From the NCBI GenBank assembly GCA_030041195.1, contig JASHOI010000403.1:1-18618 (forward strand): a stretch of DNA of 18,618 bases, written 5' to 3'. The stretch comes from Streptosporangiaceae bacterium. Lineage in GTDB: Bacteria > Actinomycetota > Actinomycetes > Streptosporangiales > Streptosporangiaceae. A program made the position numbers and the translations under genes. Shown here piece by piece: positions 7,795 to 15,274 of the stretch (the first letter of the stretch is position 1; every line of letters starts with the position of its first letter). A model generated the notes under the pieces. The model was not told the origin of the DNA, searched no databases, and saw only the letters and a list, made by a program, of their open reading frames with translations.

Positions 7795-8805
7795 GTGACG
7801 GATAAATTCGTGAGTTTCGTTGTTATTGCCTACAACGAGGCCGAAAACATTTCCACCACGCTGGATGCCATCGCCGCGCTGGACGGCCTCAGCGGCTATG
7901 AGGTCATCGTCGTCAACGACGGCTCAAGCGACGGCACGGCGGGCATAGTGGGGCGGATCGCCGCCGCTGACCCTCGGATCCGGCTCATCGACCTGCCCGA
8001 GAACCGGGGCCGGGGCTACGCACGGAGCATCGGGGTCGGGGCCGCCCGGGGCGAGCTGATCGCGACCGTGGACGGCGACATCGTCCTTCCCGCCGGATGG
8101 CTGGCCCGGGCCCGGGAGGCCCTGCGCGACCACGATGCCGTCGGGGGCACCGCGGTTCCGGACGGCGACGTCGCCTACCTGCACCGGCGGTTCCGGCTGA
8201 CGCCCCGCACGGTCGGTCACACCACCGCCGTGACCGGGAGCAACGCGCTGTTCCGGCGGGAGGTCTTCAGCATCGCCAGCTTCGACCCGGCGCTGCGCGA
8301 GGGCGAGGACGTTGCCCTGAACCACGCGCTCCGGCGGCACGGCCTGTCGCTCGGGTGCGTCCCCGGGCTGCTCGTGCGGCACGCGGAGACCAAGACGCTG
8401 CGCGCGTCGCTGCGGTGGCTGTTCCTCAGCGGCAAGGGCGCGACCCGGCAGCTGCTCACCTACCGCCAGGTGCGGACCCCGGACCTGGCGGCCGGGGCGT
8501 TCGCGGCGGCCGGAGCGGCCGGCCTGCTGCTGTGGGCCCGGGGACGGCCGGTGGCCGGCACGGCCCTGCCGGCCGTGCTCGCCGTCGCCGCGGGCACCCA
8601 GCATGTACGCAGCCGCTTCGAGACTCCCGCGGCACAGTGGACCCGGGTGGTGTCCGCCATCGCCATCGACAGCGCGCTGCTGACCGCCTACTTCACCGGC
8701 CGGCTGGCCGGCCTCGCCGCGCTGTGGCACCGCCCGGTGGTGACCGGGCTGGCTCCCGGCCCGGTTACGCGGCAGCGGGCAGCCAGTGCGGGCTGGCGGC
8801 GATAG
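7795..8805 (+). CDS. GT2 family glycosyltransferase
   Basis: A 336-residue protein starting at GTG 7795, chosen because GAGAGG sits 9 bases upstream and because MTDKFVSFVVIAYNEAENIS begins the fold at once. Motifs are VIVVNDGSSDGT (about 37-48), LPENRGRGYARSIG, the metal site TVDGDIVLPAGWL (D93/D95), GSNALFRREVF and the acidic acceptor motif REGEDVALNHALRRHG. Hydrophobic stretches near residues 230-270 and 290-310 suggest membrane association. It is monocistronic, divergent from the big glycan operon across a 900-base non-coding region. Its last 41 bases overlap the 3' end of the opposing deacetylase gene. It is an inverting GT2 probably acting on a surface polysaccharide or lipid-linked sugar; substrate unknown. 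Confidence 0.92.
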   Translation: MTDKFVSFVVIAYNEAENISTTLDAIAALDGLSGYEVIVVNDGSSDGTAGIVGRIAAADPRIRLIDLPENRGRGYARSIGVGAARGELIATVDGDIVLPAGWLARAREALRDHDAVGGTAVPDGDVAYLHRRFRLTPRTVGHTTAVTGSNALFRREVFSIASFDPALREGEDVALNHALRRHGLSLGCVPGLLVRHAETKTLRASLRWLFLSGKGATRQLLTYRQVRTPDLAAGAFAAAGAAGLLLWARGRPVAGTALPAVLAVAAGTQHVRSRFETPAAQWTRVVSAIAIDSALLTAYFTGRLAGLAALWHRPVVTGLAPGPVTRQRAASAGWRR

Positions 8806-9670
8806 TGGAGACGGCCACCCCGGCGTCACTCGCAGCGGTCAGCACGTCATCGAGCAGCACCAGCCGGTTGCCGCCGGCCACGATCCAGTCGTGGAACGTG
8901 ACCATGGCCAGCGCGCCCGGCGCCACCGCTGCGGCCCGGAGCACCGTCCGGGCGTAGCCGAGCAGCTCCGGCGGCGTGTCGGCCTGCGGCACGGGCAGGC
9001 CCAGCAGATCACAATCGAGCGGAGCGTACAGCGGGACCTCTACCAGCCCGTCACGCTCGAACGGCGGACGCCCGGCGAGCAGCCAGGACAGCCGCCCTGA
9101 TGGCGAACCGAGCAAGGGCTCCCGCGCCACGAGGCCCGCATTGAGCAGGGCCAGGGCCAGTCGGCTGCGGGCCAGTCTGGGCACCGCTCCCGGCCCCGGC
9201 CGCCAGGGGCCGCGGAGCCGGTCCGGGCGGAGCAACTCAGCCGGGTATCGCACCTCCTGGTTCGACACCCAGCGATAGCCGTTGGCGCGCAGCAGCGCGG
9301 AGACCTCCGGCCGGTAGAACTTCGGTGCCAGCAGGTAAGGCGCGCGGAAGCCGGCCGGCCGCGCGCCAGTGAGCTGCTCCACCAGCGATCCGGCCCTGGC
9401 CAGGTCGTCGCCGAACCGGTCCAGCCGGCACTGGTCATAGCTGGCAAGGTCGTCGTGGTCGTATCCGTGCAGTCCGATCTCGTGGCCGGCGTCGACGAGT
9501 TCCTGCACGATCTGGGTGTGCTCCTCGACCATGCGGCCCACGACGAAGAAGACCGCGCGGGCTTCGTGCCGGGCCAGCACGCCGAGGATGGCGCGGGCGG
9601 CCGCCTCCAGGTCGTACCGCACGTCGTACGGCATGCCGTACCAACCCTCAAAATCGAAACATATGAGCAT
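8765..9670 (-). CDS. Polysaccharide deacetylase (CE4/NodB-type)
   Basis: A 301-residue protein from ATG 9670. Visible CE4 motifs are FDFEGW at the N-terminus (D6, E8, in place of the usual DD pair), a metal-binding pair in GLHGYDHDDL (H68, H72), FRAPYLLAPKFY (R109-P111), and a late VTFHDW (H260). This is the allantoinase/PuuE-like or DefA-like branch of the NodB fold, which removes N-acetyl groups from glycans with a divalent metal. No signal peptide is seen, so it may act inside the cell or on lipid-linked sugars. Start is uncertain: ATG 9721 would add 17 residues (MVDCRFWGVRGESPPAR) and has a G-run 6 bases upstream. It overlaps the 3' end of the opposing GT2. Confidence 0.88.
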   Translation of the reverse strand: MLICFDFEGWYGMPYDVRYDLEAAARAILGVLARHEARAVFFVVGRMVEEHTQIVQELVDAGHEIGLHGYDHDDLASYDQCRLDRFGDDLARAGSLVEQLTGARPAGFRAPYLLAPKFYRPEVSALLRANGYRWVSNQEVRYPAELLRPDRLRGPWRPGPGAVPRLARSRLALALLNAGLVAREPLLGSPSGRLSWLLAGRPPFERDGLVEVPLYAPLDCDLLGLPVPQADTPPELLGYARTVLRAAAVAPGALAMVTFHDWIVAGGNRLVLLDDVLTAASDAGVAVSTIAASPHWLPAAA

Positions 9671-9687
9671 CCGCGCGGGTGGAGACT

Positions 9688-9751
9688 CCCCGCGAACCCC
9701 CCAAAAGCGGCAATCCACCATGGCACGCCCCCCCGAACCCCCAAAACCCCC
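9688..9751 (-). repeat. Imperfect direct repeat of C-runs; G-quadruplex-prone on the minus strand
   Basis: Two related blocks, CCCCGCGAACCCCCCAAAA (from 9688) and CCCCCCCGAACCCCCAAAA (from 9728), the second followed by another five Cs. On the minus strand this reads as G5-TTTT-G5-TTC-G7 and then TTTT-G6-TTCGC-G4, enough runs for a four-stranded fold. It lies at the 5' end of the deacetylase gene and may affect its transcript or translation. Confidence 0.7.
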
Positions 9752-9819
9752 GCCTGTATCAGTATGCGCAGAGCAGCCCCGACGGCGACACGGGGGAAGC
9801 GGCCGGGCACGGCCGGCGA

Positions 9820-10338
9820 TCAGCGCCCGGCCACGATCCTGGGCCGCAGGTAGCGCAGCAGACCGAAGGAGCCGATGCACAGGATGAGCGCCACCACCCG
9901 CAGCGTGCCCTCGGTCGGCCAGGAGAGCAGGTGAGTGGCCTGGATCTGCAGTGTGGCCGGATGGGTGACCGCGTTCACCGACAGGTATCCGAACAGCCCG
10001 GTGGCAAGGACCGCCACGGTCTCGGATCCCGCCATCGCCAGCACCGCCACAGCGCCGGGCACCGCCACGGACGGCGGCGTCGCTGACCGGGCCGCCTCGG
10101 CCCGCCGTCGCCGCAGTCGCAGGTATTCGCTGCTCAGCAGGCACACCGCCGCCACGATGAAGGCGGCGAAGCCGGAGGTGTCGGTGCGCAGCTCGGGAAT
10201 GCGGCTCCAGTAGGGATCGGCCAAGTCCTGTGGCCGGAAGCTTCCCACCAGGCAGGTGCTCGCCCAGAACAGCACCGCTCCGTAGGCCAGGCCGGCGGCT
10301 GCCGCCTCCACGGCCAGCCACCTCCCACGGTCCGCCAT
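9820..10338 (-). CDS. Uncharacterised four-helix membrane protein
   Basis: A 172-residue protein with four likely transmembrane segments: about 10-30 (AGLAYGAVLFWASTCLVGSF), 55-70 (FAAFIVAAVCLLSSEYL), 95-125 (VAVLAMAGSETVAVLATGLF) and 145-165 (LRVVALILCIGSFGLLRYL). A basic loop, RLRRRRAEAARS, follows helix 2 and probably faces the cytoplasm. The sequence is not one I recognise. ATG 10338 has no obvious ribosome site. GTG at 10311 has GGGAGG at 10321-10326, 9 bases upstream, and would give 163 residues, so it may be the true start. It is read in the same direction as the deacetylase 150 bases away. Its 5' side abuts the truncated phosphatase copy. Confidence 0.7.
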   Translation of the reverse strand: MADRGRWLAVEAAAAGLAYGAVLFWASTCLVGSFRPQDLADPYWSRIPELRTDTSGFAAFIVAAVCLLSSEYLRLRRRRAEAARSATPPSVAVPGAVAVLAMAGSETVAVLATGLFGYLSVNAVTHPATLQIQATHLLSWPTEGTLRVVALILCIGSFGLLRYLRPRIVAGR

Positions 10339-10372
10339 CAGTCAATGACAATACGACGTGACCCAAGGCATC

Positions 10373-10413
10373 GTTCACCAGGCGTGCTGACAGGCGTCCT
10401 CGGCCGCGCGGAC
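10373..10413 (-). pseudogene. Truncated duplicate of the 3' end of the PP2C-like gene
   Basis: Bases 10373-10389 are identical to 11768-11784 and bases 10393-10413 are identical to 11848-11868, in the same order and orientation. The 63 bases between those blocks in the intact gene are replaced by 3 here, a net in-frame loss of 60. Read leftward, it gives VRAAEDACQHAW and then a stop; the intact gene ends with VRAAEDA, 21 further residues, then QHAW and a stop. The lost part contains the DDATVV metal-binding region. No start or upstream coding sequence remains. It lies 35 bases upstream of the four-helix membrane protein gene. Confidence 0.8.
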
Positions 10414-10663
10414 TGCCGACACGGGAGTCAAAATACACAGTCATGACAAACCAGGTTGGACACAGAAGAAATTTCCCGGGAGCGACGGCGAGTTCATGGC
10501 AATTCTGAGGACATGAATGTTTACGTCTGTCCGTAATGGGATACGGTTGCTACCGCGATCCAGTCGACAGTGCTGATGCGGTCCATCGCCTGCGCCAACG
10601 CACGGGACTGACCTACGCCGCGAAGACTTGGTGCTCCGAGGCGTGACTAGCTTGGGGCTATGG
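10414..10663. other. AT-richer non-coding leader of the foreign-looking GT2
   Basis: About 250 bases without a credible gene, with base composition falling sharply right after the phosphatase remnant ends. A weak promoter-like pair, TTTACG (10520-10525), 16 bases, TACGGT (10542-10547), points toward the GT2 about 110 bases further on. On the minus strand, TGTCGA at 10569-10564 resembles a -35 element of ECF42-type promoters, with CGT 18 bases further; this may be chance. Confidence 0.4.
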
Positions 10664-11710
10664 ATGAAACTGCCAGCGCAGCTAAGTTTCATGAGCATCG
10701 TGCTCTGCGCCTATAACAGCGAACGGGTCATTGCCCGGGCTCTCGACTCGCTTCTTGCTCAGGATTACCCAGCGGAGCTGTATGAAGTAGTAGTGATCGA
10801 CGACGGAAGCAGCGATCGCACCGCTGAGATTGTAGAAAAATATCCGGCACGTCTTGTTCGCCATGAAACAAATCTTGGACGTGGGGCTGCCCGCAATACT
10901 GGACTTGATTATATAAAAGGCGATGTGTACGTCTGCTTCGATGACGACTGCGTTGTCGGTCCGAATTGGCTGCGGCAGCTTGCCGCAGGTTACCGGCAAC
11001 CTGACGTGGCTGGCGTAGGCAGCGCCCTTGCAGATTCAACTGAGGTGCACGGCATTGCGAGCCGATTCATGATCGCGGAAGGAGCTGGTCAGCCTCCTTC
11101 GCTTCGACTTGACTCCAGCAGGCACTTCCTCCGGCGGTTCCTTTCATATTTTGCGAACCAGATAAGTCCTGAGCGGACGGGGCCGGGAATCTACCGTGTA
11201 CGCGAACTCTATAGCGCCACTGCCAGTTTCCCCGTCGAGATACTGCGAGCTGTCGGAGGATGGGACACCTCCTTGCGGGCTATGGAGGATAGAGACCTGT
11301 GCGCGCGAATTATAAAAGCGTATCCTGATTTTCATTTCTACGCGGTCCCAACGGCTCTCGTACTCCATGATCCGACCATGACGTTGCTAAACTTGCTTCG
11401 TCGTTCATACGTCCGTGGTCCTGACAATCTCAGATTCTACCGGCGAAACAATCTTGTACCACCAATGTTCCCATTTCCCTTTGCGTGGCTGGTAACGACT
11501 GCATCAATCGCGGCCCTGGGCCCTGTCCCTGGCATACTGGCCGGCGTCTCACTACCGCAGGTTCTGTACCCTTGGTGGCCTATACGTGCCATCCGCGAGA
11601 GGAATCCGTGGAACCTGCTGTTCGCTTATATTCAACTGGCTGAAGAGTCGGCTTCAGTGGTCGGCTTGCTACGGGGTGAACTAACTTTGCGGCGAGTAAT
11701 TCGGGGATGA
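10664..11710 (+). CDS. GT2 family glycosyltransferase, atypical composition, probably acquired
   Basis: A 348-residue GT2 from ATG 10664; in-frame starts at 10628 and 10691 are alternatives and no strong ribosome site decides. Motifs are MSIVLCAYNSERVIARAL, VVVIDDGSSDRT, NLGRGAARNTGLDYIKGD, the metal site CFDDDCVVGPNWL (D93-D95), and GGWDTSLRAMEDRDLCARI with the ED catalytic-base motif. A hydrophobic segment FPFAWLVTTASIAALGPVPG lies near the C-terminus. Unlike its neighbours it uses ATA, AAA, TTG and other A/T-ending codons freely (for example TAT-ATA-AAA near codon 83), so it looks horizontally acquired. It sits exactly between the intact 3' end of the PP2C-like gene and the truncated copy of that end. 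Sugar specificity is unknown. Confidence 0.9.
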   Translation: MKLPAQLSFMSIVLCAYNSERVIARALDSLLAQDYPAELYEVVVIDDGSSDRTAEIVEKYPARLVRHETNLGRGAARNTGLDYIKGDVYVCFDDDCVVGPNWLRQLAAGYRQPDVAGVGSALADSTEVHGIASRFMIAEGAGQPPSLRLDSSRHFLRRFLSYFANQISPERTGPGIYRVRELYSATASFPVEILRAVGGWDTSLRAMEDRDLCARIIKAYPDFHFYAVPTALVLHDPTMTLLNLLRRSYVRGPDNLRFYRRNNLVPPMFPFPFAWLVTTASIAALGPVPGILAGVSLPQVLYPWWPIRAIRERNPWNLLFAYIQLAEESASVVGLLRGELTLRRVIRG

Positions 11711-11729
11711 CCCAGCGGCCGTCGGCGTT

Positions 11730-11742
11730 GGGCTGCAAGCCC
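11730..11742. terminator. Short hairpin between convergent genes
   Basis: GGGCT-GCA-AGCCC is a perfect 5-bp stem in the 59-base gap between the convergent GT2 and PP2C-like genes. It has no T-run on either side, so it is at best a weak or factor-assisted stop. Confidence 0.2.
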
Positions 11743-11769
11743 GGGTTGATCATCCGGCGGAGGTTAGGT

Positions 11770-12474
11770 TCACCAGGCGTGCTGCCAGTAGACGACCGTG
11801 GCGTCGTCCCTGGGCTTGTACCGGGGCCAGCGCTCGCAGTCCGGGTCGGCGTCCTCGGCCGCGCGGACCTGGCGGATCAGCGCGGCGGGACCGTGCTCCC
11901 TGACAATGTCGATCATGGCGGGCCAGCTGAGCTGGTGGTACAGGTCGCTGATCCGGGTCGCGCCGTCGCTGAGCAGCGCGATCCCCCGCAACCCCGCCCG
12001 GGGCAGCGTGCCGGTCGTGGCCGTCTGGGCCGCGGCGGGATCTGCGGCGGCGGCCCGGTGCCGGTCGGTGACCACCTCCGGCGGCCGGCCGTCACCGAAG
12101 TCCGCGGCAATGCTGGAGTCGGACAGCGCCAGGTAGCTCACTCCCCCGGGCCCGGCGCGAACCACCGTGACCGTGGCCGCCGGGGTGGCCCGCAGCGACA
12201 GGTCGCACGTGCCGGCGTGCCGGTCCCGCACCCGCCCGATCGCCGCCTCGAGCGCGCTGGCCAGCGGGACGAGCGGCTCGGCCGTGACCGCGGCGAGCAG
12301 GTCAGTGGCCAGCGTGCGGGCGTACCAGGCAACGCCGTGCACGCATCCGGTTTCGGTGCCGGGGGGAAAGGTGGTGCAGCCGTCCAGGAGCACCGCGGCC
12401 CCGGGGCCAGCGCACGCGTAGTCCTCGTTCGGCCAGCCGGGCGTGCCCGGGTCGGTGGCCATCTGGATCAGCAC
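11770..12474 (-). CDS. PP2C-like (PPM family) serine/threonine phosphatase-type protein
   Basis: A 234-residue protein. GTG 12474 is chosen because it overlaps the upstream cupin stop by 7 bases and begins LIQMATDPGTPGW; ATG 12462 is an alternative, and longer frames only read through the cupin gene in the wrong phase. PPM-type motifs are WPNEDYACAGPGAAVLLDGC (N16-E17-D18, D31-G32), a central LALSDSSIAADF, LRGIALLSDGATRISDLY (SDG) and a final RDDATVVYW, whose aspartates usually bind metal. The region around the first Asp-Gly is followed by CTTFPPG rather than the common GG, so it is a divergent member. It probably dephosphorylates protein Ser/Thr-P in the cytoplasm. It is co-transcribed with the cupin, and its 3' end is partly duplicated at 10373-10413. 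Confidence 0.85.
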   Translation of the reverse strand: MLIQMATDPGTPGWPNEDYACAGPGAAVLLDGCTTFPPGTETGCVHGVAWYARTLATDLLAAVTAEPLVPLASALEAAIGRVRDRHAGTCDLSLRATPAATVTVVRAGPGGVSYLALSDSSIAADFGDGRPPEVVTDRHRAAAADPAAAQTATTGTLPRAGLRGIALLSDGATRISDLYHQLSWPAMIDIVREHGPAALIRQVRAAEDADPDCERWPRYKPRDDATVVYWQHAW

Positions 12475-12878
12475 GACGCGGTCCCATCCCCCGCGGGCCA
12501 GACGCCGCTCACCTCGCGGGCCTCGTCCTCGCCCGGCCAGGGCGGCATCGTCACCGCCACGGCGGCCAGCGGGCCGTCGCCGAACGCGCGGAACTGGAAG
12601 CGCGTCCCCACCGGGATGGACAGGCAGGTCCCCGGCTCGAGCGGCACTGTTTCTTCCCTCGCCTCCCCACCCCGCCTCCCCTCCCCACCCCGCCGCCACA
12701 TCTCGCCGTGCCCGCGCAGCACGTACCAGATCTCGTCCACGCTGCGGTGCACGACGGCGCGGGAGGTCTGGCCGCCGGCGAGCTCGAAGTGCGCCATCGA
12801 GCCCCCGGCAAGCCGCAGCAGGATCCGGACGTCGGAGCCGTCCGGCGCGACCACGTCGCGTGCGGCCGGCAGCCGCAT
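12468..12878 (-). CDS. Small single-domain cupin protein
   Basis: A 136-residue protein from ATG 12878; GTG 12899 would add seven residues (VDQPFDT), and neither has a clear ribosome site. Cupin motif 1 reads VVHRSVDEIWYVLRGHGEMW, with likely metal ligands H44, E49 and H57. Motif 2 is around LEPGTCLSIPVGTRFQFRAF, where the usual His is not obvious, so metal binding may be incomplete. Between the motifs is an insertion RRGGEGRRGGEA, encoded by an 18-bp tandem repeat. The gene is the first of a two-gene unit with the PP2C-like phosphatase and diverges from the ECF42 module 164 bases away. Function (small-molecule sensing or isomerase-type) cannot be assigned. Confidence 0.85.
   Translation of the reverse strand: MRLPAARDVVAPDGSDVRILLRLAGGSMAHFELAGGQTSRAVVHRSVDEIWYVLRGHGEMWRRGGEGRRGGEAREETVPLEPGTCLSIPVGTRFQFRAFGDGPLAAVAVTMPPWPGEDEAREVSGVWPAGDGTASC
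12662..12694. repeat. 18-bp tandem repeat inside the cupin gene
   Basis: CCTCCCCACCCCGCC occurs at 12662-12676 and 12680-12694, an 18-base period. It encodes RRGGEG followed by RRGGEA in the loop between the cupin motifs, so it is in frame and likely arose by slippage. Confidence 0.8.
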
Positions 12879-12960
12879 GGTGTCAAATGGCTGGTCCACG
12901 CCGATCAATGTAACCAGCGACGGCCGGCCGAACAGCGATAAGAAGTTCGTGCCGCCGCCG

Positions 12961-12986
12961 TGTCGATCCCGGCGTGGCCCGTTCGT
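12961..12986 (+). promoter_or_regulatory. Candidate ECF42-type promoter, TGTCGA-N17-CGT
   Basis: TGTCGA at 12961-12966 and CGT at 12984-12986 are 17 bases apart, 57 bases upstream of the DGPF gene start. ECF42 promoters studied in Streptomyces venezuelae carry TGTCGA at -35 and a CGA/TC-like -10, and they control DGPF genes. This supports autoregulation by the sigma factor encoded just downstream. TGTCGA alone also occurs elsewhere in the window, so position matters more than the match. Confidence 0.5.
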
Positions 12987-13042
12987 GTGGAGGGTAAAGG
13001 GCCCGGCAAGATGCATAGGGCCGTCCCGGAGAGGAGAACCCG

Positions 13043-13396
13043 ATGAAGCAGTACCTGCTCAGCGTGTGCCTGGTCGACGACGGCACCCCGCCAGCGTCGC
13101 CCGAGGAGATGCAGCCGCTATACGAGGCCACGGCCGCGTTCAACGACAGGCTCCAGGCGAGCGGGGCCTGGGTGTTCGCCGGCGGGCTGCACCCGCGCAG
13201 CACCGCCACCGTGGTACGGGTCGACGGCGGCGAGACGCTGATCACGGACGGACCGTTCGCCGAGAGCAAGGAGTACATCGGCGGGTTCTGGGTGATCCGG
13301 GCCGACGATCTCGACGCCGCGCTGGACTGGGCGGCCGGCGGCGCCGAGGCGTGCGGGAGCCCGGTCGAGGTGCGCCCGTTCCAAGAGGACGTCTAG
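13043..13396 (+). CDS. YCII-related DGPF-domain protein
   Basis: A 117-residue protein with GGAGAGGAG upstream of its ATG. It starts MKQYLLSVCLVDD and has FNDRLQASGAWVFAGGLHP, a strand STATVVRVDGG, and the signature ITDGPFAESKEYIGGFWVI with D69-G70-P71-F72. The family has a dimeric ferredoxin-like fold. Such proteins are the regular partners and targets of ECF42 sigma factors; their biochemical role is not settled. Only 12 bases separate it from the sigma factor gene, so the two are almost certainly co-transcribed, probably from the TGTCGA-type promoter upstream. Confidence 0.93.
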   Translation: MKQYLLSVCLVDDGTPPASPEEMQPLYEATAAFNDRLQASGAWVFAGGLHPRSTATVVRVDGGETLITDGPFAESKEYIGGFWVIRADDLDAALDWAAGGAEACGSPVEVRPFQEDV

Positions 13397-13408
13397 GGCT
13401 GACGCCAG

Positions 13409-14659
13409 GTGCCGGCTGTTGACCAGGCCGCGATCGAGCGGGTGTTCCGTGCCGAATACGGCAGGGCCGTGGCCGTCCTGGTCCGGGTCTTCGGCGACAT
13501 CGACCTCGCCGAGGAGTCGGTCCAGGACGCGTTCACGGTGGCCGTGCAGAAATGGCCGACGGCCGGGCTGCCGCCAAACCCGGCCGGGTGGATCATCACC
13601 ACCGCCAGGAACAGGGCGATCGACCGGCTGCGCCGCGAGGCGTCGCGCGACGACCGGCACACACAGGCGCAGCTCCTCTACTCGCCCGGCGAACAGGCAC
13701 AAGAGCAGGAGGCAGCCGTGCGCGACGACCGGCTCCGGCTGATCTTCACCTGCTGCCACCCGGCGCTCGCGCAGAGCGCCCAGGTCGCGCTCACGCTCCG
13801 GCTGCTCGGCGGGCTGTCCACCGCGGAGATCGCCCGCGCGTTCCTGGTGCCCGAGCCGACGATGGCGCAGCGCCTGGTCCGGGCCAAGGGAAAGATCCGC
13901 GACGCCAGGATCCCGTACCGGGTACCCGGCGATGCCGAGCTGCCGAACCGGCGGCGTGCGGTGCTCGCCGTGATCTACCTCATCTTCAACGAGGGGTACG
14001 CGGCGAGCTCCGGCGACCGGCTGATCCGCGCCGATCTGTGCGCGGAAGCGGTCCGGCTCGCCCGGCTGCTGGCCGAGCTCATGCCCGACGAGCCCGAGGC
14101 CATGGGCCTGCTCGCGCTGGTGCTGCTGATCCAGGCCCGCAGCCCCGCCCGGACCGACAGCGACGGGGCCCTGGTGCTGCTGGCAGACCAGGACCGCGGG
14201 CTGTGGGACCGCGCGCTGATCGCCGAGGGCCAGGCCATCGTGCGGGCCTGCCTGCGCCGCAACCAGCCGGGGCCGTACCAGATCCAGGCGGCGATCAGCG
14301 CGGTGCACAGCGACGCGGCCACGGCCGCTGACACGGACTGGGCCCAGATCCTGCAGCTCTACGACCAGCTCGTCACGGTCGCGCCCGGCCCGGTGGCCTC
14401 GCTGAACCGCGCGGTTGCCGTGGCCGAGGTACACGGGCCCGCCGCGGCGCTCGCCGAACTCGATGATCTTGATCTCGACCGGTACTACCTGTTCCACGCG
14501 ATCCGGGCCGACCTTTTCCGCCGCCTTGAACGCGACGCCGACGCGGCGGCCGCCTACGACGCTGCGATCGAGCTCGCCGCCAACAACACCGAGCGGGAGT
14601 TCTTGCGGCGCCGCCGCCTGTCACTCGAAGCACCAGAGGAGACGCAACCATGCGACTGA
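13409..14659 (+). CDS. ECF sigma factor, ECF42 group, with C-terminal TPR-like extension
   Basis: A 416-residue sigma factor starting at GTG 13409. Region 2 spans about residues 8-80 ([20 protein letters not shown], then [20 protein letters not shown]). Region 4 spans about 105-170 ([40 protein letters not shown]), a helix-turn-helix for -35 recognition. The long extension is typical of ECF42: [40 protein letters not shown], then helical repeats about 320-400 ([35 protein letters not shown]). No anti-sigma gene is adjacent, as is usual for this group, and activity is thought to be controlled through the extension. The 3' end overlaps the next gene by 10 bases. Confidence 0.95.
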   Translation: MPAVDQAAIERVFRAEYGRAVAVLVRVFGDIDLAEESVQDAFTVAVQKWPTAGLPPNPAGWIITTARNRAIDRLRREASRDDRHTQAQLLYSPGEQAQEQEAAVRDDRLRLIFTCCHPALAQSAQVALTLRLLGGLSTAEIARAFLVPEPTMAQRLVRAKGKIRDARIPYRVPGDAELPNRRRAVLAVIYLIFNEGYAASSGDRLIRADLCAEAVRLARLLAELMPDEPEAMGLLALVLLIQARSPARTDSDGALVLLADQDRGLWDRALIAEGQAIVRACLRRNQPGPYQIQAAISAVHSDAATAADTDWAQILQLYDQLVTVAPGPVASLNRAVAVAEVHGPAAALAELDDLDLDRYYLFHAIRADLFRRLERDADAAAAYDAAIELAANNTEREFLRRRRLSLEAPEETQPCD

Positions 14660-15264
14660 CCGTTACGACCTTCGTGAGCCTCGACGGCGTCTACCAGTGC
14701 CCGGGGGCGCCGAACGAGGATGGCAGCGGCTATGAGTACGGCGGGTGGACCGCCCCCTACGCCGATGAGGACTTCGGCGAGTTCATGTCCGGAGACCTCG
14801 CCAACGCCGACGCGTTCCTGCTCGGCCGCAAGACCTATGAGATCTTTGCCGGCTACTGGCCACGGGTGACCGACCCGGACAACCCGATCGCCGCGCAACT
14901 GAACAGCCTGCCGAAGTACGTGGTGACCAGCACGCTGACGTCGCTTGACTGGCACAACGCGACGCCGGTCACCGGGAGCCTCGCCGACGAGGTCGGCAAG
15001 CTCAAGGCGCGGCCGGGCAAGGAATTGCAGGTGCCCGGCAGCGGCCAGCTCGCCCAGGCGCTGATCGCCAGCGGCCTGGTCGACGAGCTGCGCTTGCTGA
15101 TCTTCCCGGTGATCCTCGGCACCGGCAAGCAGCTGTTCCCGAGACGGCCGGTCTTGGCCGCGATGCGGCTCGCCCACAGCATCACCACCGGCTCCGGCGT
15201 CACGATTCTCACCCTCCGGCCGGACGGCCCGGCGAGGTTCGGCAACCTCGCCACCGAGGCTTAG
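14650..15264 (+). CDS. RibD C-terminal / dihydrofolate reductase-like protein
   Basis: A 204-residue protein with ATG inside the end of the sigma gene and GAGGAG 8 bases upstream. The fold signature is [37 protein letters not shown] (about 55-71), [10 protein letters not shown], then [20 protein letters not shown] and [19 protein letters not shown]. This is the NAD(P)H-binding RibD-C/DHFR-like domain; the true substrate is unknown for stand-alone actinobacterial members, and real folate reduction is unlikely to be its job. It is the third gene of the ECF42 unit. Residues 120-204, minus an internal block of 35, are duplicated at 17008-17152. It ends 10 bases before the convergent oxidase gene. 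Confidence 0.92.
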   Translation: MRLTVTTFVSLDGVYQCPGAPNEDGSGYEYGGWTAPYADEDFGEFMSGDLANADAFLLGRKTYEIFAGYWPRVTDPDNPIAAQLNSLPKYVVTSTLTSLDWHNATPVTGSLADEVGKLKARPGKELQVPGSGQLAQALIASGLVDELRLLIFPVILGTGKQLFPRRPVLAAMRLAHSITTGSGVTILTLRPDGPARFGNLATEA

Positions 15265-15274
15265 CCCACGGCCG

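Noticed and set aside
8765..10444. A 559-codon minus-strand open frame that could be read as a deacetylase with a long N-terminal domain
   Set aside because: Everything before about 9721 is low-complexity Arg/Gly/Ala sequence antisense-shifted to the four-helix membrane protein gene, and CE4 motifs begin only at residue 6 from ATG 9670.
10441..10698. An 85-codon minus-strand open frame upstream of the AT-rich GT2
   Set aside because: It has no recognisable features and runs into the GT2 5' end; a small unknown gene cannot be excluded but is not supported.
11707..13422. A 571-codon plus-strand open frame directly after the GT2
   Set aside because: It is Arg/Pro/Ala/Gly-rich and lies opposite the PP2C-like and cupin genes, both of which show clear family motifs on the minus strand.
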